Shown here: piece by piece, positions 57,714 through 64,000 of the stretch
How the letters are laid out: each line of letters starts with the position of its first letter
How positions within the stretch are numbered: the first letter of the stretch is position 1
NCBI RefSeq assembly: GCF_027886475.1
Contig: NZ_CP115670.1
Span: 1,984,001 to 2,048,000, forward strand
Direction of reading: 5' to 3'
DNA: 64,000 nucleotides
Source: Corynebacterium sp. SCR221107
GTDB taxonomy: Bacteria; Actinomycetota; Actinomycetes; Mycobacteriales; Mycobacteriaceae
Translations under genes and position numbers: made by a program
The notes under the pieces: generated by a model
The model's input: only the letters and a program-made list of their open reading frames with translations
Told to the model about the DNA's origin: nothing
Database searches by the model: none

Positions 57714-58066
57714 ATGCTTTTATCTCATGGCGCAGGTTCACGGGAGCTATTTGAGCAGCTTCTGGAATCGTTGGTCACGTTGACCGTGCGCGCAGCCGGG
57801 CAGGCTGCTGAGGCAAAAGCTTCTCATTTGCATATGCAAAGCGGAACTCAAGAAGTCGATCTGATTCTTGAACGTTACGACGGAAAGTCGTGGCTTTGGA
57901 GGTGAAGCCTACCCCTACAAACAAGAACGCCTGAAACCTCCATTGGTTGGGCGATCAAGTAGGTCCGTGCCTCGCAGACAAAGTCGTGATCACCACAGGT
58001 ACCCACGCCTATCGACGCCCTGGCGGCGTCGCCGTTGTCCCCGCGCGTTGCTTGGCTAGCAAACGA
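57714..58066 (+). pseudogene. C-terminal remnant of DUF4143 AAA-type ATPase
   Basis: Frame one gives LFEQLLESLVTLTVR and TQEVDLILERYDGK; the expected continuation (VVALEVKPTP) is in another frame from about 57890, and a third piece, LHWLGDQVGPCLADKVVIT and TGTHAYRRPGGVAVVP, follows at about 57927-58045. This is the order of the DUF4143 domain end (LFE..., EVDFILE..., VVAIEVK, final ...VVP). The N-terminal ATPase part is missing. At least two frame breaks; non-functional. Confidence 0.75.
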
Positions 58067-58165
58067 ATCGACAGACGACCGCCATTGACCAGTTCTGAGT
58101 CGAGTGGATCGAGACTACCGCTGTTGCCTCAGCCAAGTCCGGCTGACTCGAATAGCCCTCAGCGT

Positions 58166-58650
58166 CTAGAGTGCGCTGCCCCAATCCAGCTCATGAAAAT
58201 TAGCTCTCGGAAGTGGAGCAATGTCCGTAACCCACTCGAGATGAAGATACGGGAGCGTAGCTTGGAGTTGCCGCCTGGGAACTGGCGGCAAGGGATTCGG
58301 CGACTACGGCACGTAGGGGAACAGCACGTCATTCCACTTGTCGTAGTCACTTTGGAATACCAATTCCGCAAAAGCATCAAAAGTGATGATGGCAAAGCCT
58401 TGGGGTAGATCGTGGTCCAGATCGTAGAGCATGCACGCATCACCTAAGGTGAGTGGCCCCACCATGCCCATATCGGTGGGTTGCCCGCGCAGTCAATCCC
58501 ATGAGCTGCCATGTTCGCTGCCATTCCACGATAAGCCTCAGTCCGGCTGTACGAACCGATCTTGTCCCAATCGACCGTAAGTAGACCAGATTCCCGTAGC
58601 TGCGATACCTGGGACAGGATTTGAAACGTCTTGAGCTGAAGCAAGAGCAT
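58166..58650 (-). pseudogene. DUF3841 family gene, frameshifted
   Basis: Starts MLLLQLKTFQILSQVSQL (ATG 58650) and runs to NPPIWAWWGHSP, stop at about 58445. Shifting frame gives LTLGDACMLYDLDHDLP and LVFQSDYDKWNDVLFPYVP, stop at 58304; the same frame then continues open with QATLPYLHLEWVTDIAPL to 58166. PxWAW and SDYDKWNDVL are DUF3841-type features. One frameshift and one nonsense codon make it a pseudogene. Confidence 0.65.
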
Positions 58651-58942
58651 GGGGGCTTAGGATAGGTCACATCTGCAAATACGTGCCAATAACAGCGGAT
58701 GAATCTCCCAAGCAGAACCTTTGGCGTGGTAGCTGATTGACAAGCAGGAGGCCCCCCTTATACGAACTCGGTAGCCCGACTGAGGGGCTCTCCGACCCGA
58801 GGAAGCTAGCAAGCGAGGTGCCGAGGAACCGCAACACCCGCGTCCTTTCCTAGGATGCTCGGAACACACCGGCACTCGGTGCCACCCCATCTACGAAAAA
58901 CGGTGGAAACCCGCTACCGCACCTACCAGCACGATCCGACGA

Positions 58943-59263
58943 TCAAGGCATCTGACGGCCACAGCCAGCGAAGGATTCGTGCACCCTGCGCCTAGGTTCA
59001 CCCAGTATGGTGAGAAGACTCGCTCTGATGAAGTCGAATGCCTGAGATCCCCAAACGACTTCGTGCGGGTTCAGCACAAGAACCCTCTTAACGATGGTGC
59101 CGGAAGAAAGTCGAGCTACAACTTCCTTGCCATCGGTGGACTGATCGTCAATGACACCGGCAGTGGTGTCTAAAACGGGAACTAGGCTGGGACACGACAT
59201 ACAGTGTTCTTCCCAGATCCACTCAACGTGCTTGTTGCGAGAACTGCACCAACAAGGCGTACA
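58943..59263 (-). pseudogene. unassigned coding-like fragment
   Basis: The minus strand reads continuously from upstream of 59200: NKHVEWIWEEHCMSCPSLVP, then VLDTTAGVIDDQSTDGKEVV and LNPHEVVWGSQAFDFIRASL. It looks like protein rather than noise but has no start with a ribosome site, and I cannot name the family. Probably a fragment like its neighbours. Confidence 0.35.
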
Positions 59264-59624
59264 ACGGCATCAAAGTTGGGAATAATCCGGTTTCCCCTAG
59301 TAGCGATCAACGATCCACTCCATCGCAGGGTAACAACCCAGTCCAACCCACGACCCTTCGCAGCGAGGCCCTACGAAAAACTCCCGAAGGATCCATCGAC
59401 GCGTCGTGATGAAAGACAAATGAAATGCACGGATGGCAATTCGAACGAAGGCTTGATTTGAATCAGAATTCATGAAGGCTCGGATCTATTCGGTATTACT
59501 ACAAACCCCTACTTCACTAACTGAGTGGAGAAGCACAACGACATCTGATTCGTAGGGACTGAGCGACCACGGCAGGCCACCACGTTGCATGGTTCTCCCC
59601 TTTCAAAGAACTGTCACAACGCAG

Positions 59625-59658
59625 AAGGGGCTCTCGGCCTTTTGACCGAGAGCCCCTT
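59625..59658 (-). terminator. terminator of surface-protein gene
   Basis: Perfect 13-bp stem AAGGGGCTCTCGG / CCGAGAGCCCCTT, 8-nt loop, 40 bp past the stop. T-run weak on the minus strand. Confidence 0.8.
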
Positions 59659-59697
59659 GTCTCTTACTTACCTACTTTGGTTGTAGGCTTCGCCCCG

Positions 59698-62600
59698 TTA
59701 TGACTTACGTCGACGGAGCACAAGCACGCCACCGACAATGAAGAGGACGGAGAGCGCTACAAGCCCCATCACGGAAGCACCGGTCTTCGCAAGCAGCTTC
59801 TTCACAGGCGCTGGAGTATTCGCAGGCGCTGGAGTTGCCGCTGCCGGAGGCGTACCCACAACCGGCGGGGTAACTACAGCCGGCGGGATCACCAGGACTG
59901 GAGGTATAACGACACCTGGAATAACCGTATTCGTCACGGTGAAACCATCCGCAACGCTACCGGAAACCTCGGAGGTGTAACCGGCAACCTTTTCCTCAGT
60001 CAGAGAGTATGCAATCGGCTTACCATCACGGTTCACCGGCAGGTCGTTGAAGCTACCCTTCCAATCTCCGGCAGCATTCAACTCAAGCGACACGACCTTC
60101 TCGCCATTAGCAAGGAGGTTGACCGTGATCGACTCCGGACGCGTGGCCGCGCCGGTGTCCTTCCACACCTTTACCACAGGAATAGTCACCGTCTCAGGCG
60201 TGTGAGTATTCGTCACAGTAAAACCAGACTGAACATCACCTGTCACAGCAGCCGTGTAACCATCAACCGGCTTCTCCTGAATCGTGTACTCAATCTTGGA
60301 ACCACCACCATAAGCAGGAAGGTTCTCGAACTTGCCGGTCCACGAATTAGCATCGTTCAACTCAACGGTCTTACCCTCAACAACCGCGTCATTAGCAAGC
60401 AGCTGAATCGTCACCGACTCCGGACGCTTACCATCCTGGTTGTCGTTATCGTCCCACACCTTGCTCACCGGCACATTCACCGTCTCAGGCGTGTGAGTAT
60501 TCGTCACAGTAAAACCAGACTGAACATCACCTGTCACAGCAGCCGTGTAACCATCAACCGGCTTCTCCTGAATCGTGTACTCAATCTTGGAACCACCACC
60601 ATAAGCAGGAAGGTTCTCGAACTTGCCGGTCCACGAATTAGCATCGTTCAACTCAACGGTCTTACCCTCAACAACCGCGTCATTAGCAAGCAGCTGAATC
60701 GTCACCGACTCCGGACGCTTACCATCCTGGTTGTCGTTATCGTCCCACACCTTGCTCACCGGCACATTCACCGTCTCAGGCGTGTGAGTATTCGTCACAG
60801 TAAAACCAGACTGAACATCACCTGTCACAGCAGCCGTGTAACCATCAACCGGCTTCTCCTGAATCGTGTACTCAATCTTGGAACCACCACCATAAGCAGG
60901 AAGGTTCTCGAACTTGCCGGTCCACGAATTAGCATCGTTCAACTCAACGGTCTTACCCTCAACAACCGCGTCATTAGCAAGCAGCTGAATCGTCACCGAC
61001 TCCGGACGCTTACCATCCTGGTTGTCGTTATCGTCCCACACCTTGCTCACCGGCACATTCACCGTCTCAGGCGTGTGAGTATTCGTCACAGTAAAACCAG
61101 ACTGAACATCACCTGTCACAGCAGCCGTGTAACCATCAACCGGCTTCTCCTGAATCGTGTACTCAATCTTGGAACCACCACCATAAGCAGGAAGGTTCTC
61201 GAACTTGCCGGTCCACGAATTAGCATCGTTCAACTCAACGGTCTTACCCTCAACAACCGCGTCATTAGCAAGCAGCTGAATCGTCACCGACTCCGGACGC
61301 TTACCATCCTGGTTGTCGTTATCGTCCCACACCTTGCTCACCGGCACATTCACCGTCTCAGGCGTGTGAGTATTCGTCACAGTAAAACCAGACTGAACAT
61401 CACCTGTCACAGCAGCCGTGTAACCATCAACCGGCTTCTCCTGAATCGTGTACTCAATCTTGGAACCACCACCATAAGCAGGAAGGTTCTCGAACTTGCC
61501 GGTCCACGAATTAGCATCGTTCAACTCAACGGTCTTACCCTCAACAACCGCGTCATTAGCAAGCAGCTGAATCGTCACCGACTCCGGACGCTTACCATCC
61601 TGGTTGTCGTTATCGTCCCACACCTTGCTCACCGGCACATTCACCGTCTCAGGCGTGTGAGTATTCGTCACAGTAAAACCAGACTGAACATCACCTGTCA
61701 CAGCAGCCGTGTAACCATCAACCGGCTTCTCCTGAATCGTGTACTCAATCTTGGAACCACCACCATAAGCAGGAAGGTTCTCGAACTTGCCGGTCCACGA
61801 ATTAGCATCGTTCAACTCAACGGTCTTACCCTCAACAACCGCGTCATTAGCAAGCAGCTGAATCGTCACCGACTCCGGACGCTTACCATCCTGGTTGTCG
61901 TTATCGTCCCACACCTTGCTCACCGGCACATTCACCGTCTCAGGCGTGTGAGTATTCGTCACAGTAAAACCAGACTGAACATCACCTGTCACAGCAGCCG
62001 TGTAACCATCAACCGGCTTCTCCTGAATCGTGTACTCAATCTTGGAACCACCACCATAAGCAGGAAGGTTCTCGAACTTGCCGGTCCACGAATTAGCATC
62101 GTTCAACTCAACGGTCTTACCCTCAACAACCGCGTCATTAGCAAGCAGCTGAATCGTCACCGACTCCGGACGCTTACCATCCTGGTTGTCGTTATCGTCC
62201 CACACCTTGCTCACCGGCACATTCACCGTCTCAGGCGTGTGAGTATTCGTCACAGTAAAACCAGACTGAACATCACCTGTCACAGCAGCCGTGTAACCAT
62301 CAACCGGCTTCTCCTGAATCGTGTACTCAATCTTGGAACCACCACCATAAGCAGGAAGGTTCTCGAACTTGCCGGTCCACGAATTAGCATCGTTCAACTC
62401 AACGGTCTTACCCTCAACAACCGCGTCATTAGCAAGCAGCTGAATCGTCACCGACTCCGGACGCTTACCATCCTGGTTGTCGTTATCGTCCCACACCTTG
62501 CTCACCGGCACATTCACCGTCTCAGGCGTGTGAGTATTCGTCACAGTAAAACCAGACTGAACATCACCTGTCACAGCAGCCGTGTAACCATCAACCGGCT

Positions 62601-64000
62601 TCTCCTGAATCGTGTACTCAATCTTGGAACCACCACCATAAGCAGGAAGGTTCTCGAACTTGCCGGTCCACGAATTAGCATCGTTCAACTCAACGGTCTT
62701 ACCCTCAACAACCGCGTCATTAGCAAGCAGCTGAATCGTCACCGACTCCGGACGCTTACCATCCTGGTTGTCGTTATCGTCCCACACCTTGCTCACCGGC
62801 ACATTCACCGTCTCAGGCGTGTGAGTATTCGTCACAGTAAAACCAGACTGAACATCACCTGTCACAGCAGCCGTGTAACCATCAACCGGCTTCTCCTGAA
62901 TCGTGTACTCAATCTTGGAACCACCACCATAAGCAGGAAGGTTCTCGAACTTGCCGGTCCACGAATTAGCATCGTTCAACTCAACGGTCTTACCCTCAAC
63001 AACCGCGTCATTAGCAAGCAGCTGAATCGTCACCGACTCCGGACGCTTACCATCCTGGTTGTCGTTATCGTCCCAGGACTTCATGACATTAACCTCAGTA
63101 TTTTGCAGTGTGTTCGTCACCACGGCCTTGCGCGTCTCGGCTGAGCCCCGATCATAGGCTCCGCCAAAGACGATTGACCAGTTATTAGAAGCATCGAAGT
63201 GAATGGCCCCGTTTGCCTCAACAGAGAACCCTTGATAAGTACCTGGACCGTAGATCCAAGCAGTGACGTTTCCATGGAATCCGCCCTTAGGAATCGTATA
63301 CATCGCCTCTTCGATTACCGCAGCCTCCTGAGGCGAAAGTTCATCCTCCGTCCACACAACCCAGGTATTTCCTTGCTTCATCACAACTACACCTTGTTGG
63401 GTGCCTAGAAGATCAAGGGGAATATCCGTACTATTGCCTGGCTCATACGAAGTCCAACCGCCGGTTGACGTCGGTGGCAAGAACGTCACGTCAGGCTGTT
63501 GAGTCACTACACTCGTAAACCCTGGAACTGTAGCCTCTTTAACCGTGTACGGGTCACCATCAATGGGCTGTTCCGTGATATTAAAAGAGAAGGTCCAATC
63601 TAGGGCTTCAGTAGCCGTTGCCTCTCCAACCTTTTCCGTTCCGCGCATCAGGTCAAAAGTCACCGAAGGCGGAAGGTTCACGCCTTCCGCCTTTTGCCAA
63701 ATCTTCTGACCGTAAATCGTGACGGTTCCACCTGTGCCTTCGCCGATGGTCCCCAATGCCTGCATCAGGGTTGCACCCACATCCCGGGCTTGCGCAACCT
63801 GATCACCCGCGCCTATGACGGGGTCGGTCACGACCGTCCCCAGCTGAGTGAGATCCGTGGCGTTAGTTACATCCGGTGACTCTACGTCCGTGGTCGGAGC
63901 ACCTTCGTTGGCAACCGCTTCGACAGCGGCGGTTCCTTGACCGACAGTCCCGTCAGCCGCTTTTACCACGGCGACGTTTCCGGCCATGCCAAGGATCAGC
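59698..64000 (-). CDS. LPXTG-type surface protein with Cna-B repeats (5' end outside window)
   Basis: Cell-wall-anchored adhesin-like protein, at least 1433 aa. The frame is open at the window edge with LILGMAGNVAVVKAADG, the end of a signal peptide, so the true start lies beyond. Then: a B-type domain (IYGQKIWQKAEGVNLPPSV) interrupted by a module of about 100 residues (WVVWTEDELSPQEA ... NGAIHFDASNNWSIVFGG); ten 97-residue B repeats; one divergent B domain; a Pro/Val/Ala-rich wall-spanning stretch; and the sorting signal LAKTG (codons 59779-59793), a hydrophobic helix and RRRKS. The LAKTG form suits corynebacterial sortases. Pilin status is unproven: no clear pilin motif or sortase gene is in view. 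Confidence 0.93.
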   Translation of the reverse strand, partial: LILGMAGNVAVVKAADGTVGQGTAAVEAVANEGAPTTDVESPDVTNATDLTQLGTVVTDPVIGAGDQVAQARDVGATLMQALGTIGEGTGGTVTIYGQKIWQKAEGVNLPPSVTFDLMRGTEKVGEATATEALDWTFSFNITEQPIDGDPYTVKEATVPGFTSVVTQQPDVTFLPPTSTGGWTSYEPGNSTDIPLDLLGTQQGVVVMKQGNTWVVWTEDELSPQEAAVIEEAMYTIPKGGFHGNVTAWIYGPGTYQGFSVEANGAIHFDASNNWSIVFGGAYDRGSAETRKAVVTNTLQNTEVNVMKSWDDNDNQDGKRPESVTIQLLANDAVVEGKTVELNDANSWTGKFENLPAYGGGSKIEYTIQEKPVDGYTAAVTGDVQSGFTVTNTHTPETVNVPVSKVWDDNDNQDGKRPESVTIQLLANDAVVEGKTVELNDANSWTGKFENLPAYGGGSKIEYTIQEKPVDGYTAAVTGDVQSGFTVTNTHTPETVNVPVSKVWDDNDNQDGKRPESVTIQLLANDAVVEGKTVELNDANSWTGKFENLPAYGGGSKIEYTIQEKPVDGYTAAVTGDVQSGFTVTNTHTPETVNVPVSKVWDDNDNQDGKRPESVTIQLLANDAVVEGKTVELNDANSWTGKFENLPAYGGGSKIEYTIQEKPVDGYTAAVTGDVQSGFTVTNTHTPETVNVPVSKVWDDNDNQDGKRPESVTIQLLANDAVVEGKTVELNDANSWTGKFENLPAYGGGSKIEYTIQEKPVDGYTAAVTGDVQSGFTVTNTHTPETVNVPVSKVWDDNDNQDGKRPESVTIQLLANDAVVEGKTVELNDANSWTGKFENLPAYGGGSKIEYTIQEKPVDGYTAAVTGDVQSGFTVTNTHTPETVNVPVSKVWDDNDNQDGKRPESVTIQLLANDAVVEGKTVELNDANSWTGKFENLPAYGGGSKIEYTIQEKPVDGYTAAVTGDVQSGFTVTNTHTPETVNVPVSKVWDDNDNQDGKRPESVTIQLLANDAVVEGKTVELNDANSWTGKFENLPAYGGGSKIEYTIQEKPVDGYTAAVTGDVQSGFTVTNTHTPETVNVPVSKVWDDNDNQDGKRPESVTIQLLANDAVVEGKTVELNDANSWTGKFENLPAYGGGSKIEYTIQEKPVDGYTAAVTGDVQSGFTVTNTHTPETVNVPVSKVWDDNDNQDGKRPESVTIQLLANDAVVEGKTVELNDANSWTGKFENLPAYGGGSKIEYTIQEKPVDGYTAAVTGDVQSGFTVTNTHTPETVTIPVVKVWKDTGAATRPESITVNLLANGEKVVSLELNAAGDWKGSFNDLPVNRDGKPIAYSLTEEKVAGYTSEVSGSVADGFTVTNTVIPGVVIPPVLVIPPAVVTPPVVGTPPAAATPAPANTPAPVKKLLAKTGASVMGLVALSVLFIVGGVLVLRRRKS
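60188..63076 (-). repeat. tandem array, about ten 291-bp units
   Basis: Period 291 bp (the marker GTCTCAGG recurs at 60191, 60482, 60773 and so on to 62810, ten times). Each unit encodes 97 residues from VNVPVSKVWDDNDNQDGKRP to GFTVTNTHTPET. Units look identical at DNA level, including silent positions; only the outermost unit (VNVMKSWDDN) and the last junction (VTIPVVKVWK) differ. Confidence 0.97.

Larger units (their letters stand above)
57465..59697. other. degenerate region between ansP and surface protein
   Basis: About 2.2 kb with no intact gene. It holds remnants of a DUF4143 ATPase and a DUF3841 protein, an unassigned open stretch at 58943-59263, and the terminator of the surface-protein gene. 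Composition is lower in GC and reading frames are short, in contrast to the dense regions around it. Confidence 0.7.

Noticed and set aside
58008..58035. Apparent motif copy ATCGACGCCCTGGCGG in the degenerate region
   Set aside because: Lacks the GCTTGCC half and is explained by the DUF4143 coding remnant (AYRRPGG).
60202..63144. 980-codon open frame on the plus strand opposite the surface-protein repeats
   Set aside because: The repeat unit is 291 bp, a multiple of three, so any frame free of stops in one unit stays open through all ten. It is a mirror of the repeat array, with no ribosome site and a Leu/Arg/His-rich product.

Overview
This window reads as a stretch of Corynebacterium chromosome. 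Gene order is typical of the genus: mutM-rnc-yceD-sepIVA; an NADP-type glutamate dehydrogenase of 447 codons with a textbook-looking AmtR box; the his cluster interleaved with an impA-type phosphatase; a stand-alone trpC beside lgt and pyk; glgX with a TetR gene; and a LAKTG (sortase-type) surface protein. No rRNA, tRNA, CRISPR array or complete insertion sequence was seen.

Layout. 0.3-3.7 kb: DNA repair, RNase III, YceD and a SepIVA-like coiled-coil protein. 3.9-7.1 kb: gdhA and glycerate kinase. 7.1-10.9 kb: a divergent pair 31 bp apart, an M20 amidohydrolase and a DCC-family protein. 11.3-15.5 kb: glycogen phosphorylase and pyruvate kinase, each with a strong hairpin terminator. 16-28 kb: lgt, an unusual TrpC paralogue, a Trp-associated membrane protein, and the histidine genes in two likely units (hisD-C-B-small membrane protein-MFS, and hisH-A-impA-F-I). 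28.6-35.8 kb: YbjN, membrane and lipoprotein genes, then TetR and glgX. 36-43 kb: exonuclease-BRCT, an unknown gene, a RelA/SpoT-type synthetase, a very small gene with a structured leader and terminator, then S4, a small membrane protein, yigZ and ilvA. 43-53 kb: dnaE, rarD, an lspA-rluD operon and two lipoproteins. 53.5-57.5 kb: asparaginase, dinB and asparagine permease. 57.5-59.7 kb: a gene graveyard with DUF4143 and DUF3841 remnants. 59.7-64 kb: a surface protein with ten near-identical 97-residue B-type repeats, cut by the window edge.

Two window-wide patterns stand out. (1) A short motif, TGCTTGCCGACGCCTA followed by YCGG, recurs in about 16 intergenic places in both orientations, usually at gene ends; once as an inverted pair forming a perfect 13-bp stem. 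I cannot name this family. (2) At least 14 genes have no Shine-Dalgarno sequence but a TANNNT hexamer 6-8 nt before the start codon, the signature of leaderless transcripts; this also fixes several start sites. The best candidate for something undescribed, besides the dispersed motif, is the 47-codon gene at 39943: acidic, no signal peptide, strong ribosome site, its own terminator, and a leader in which one segment can pair with either of two copies of the same octamer.
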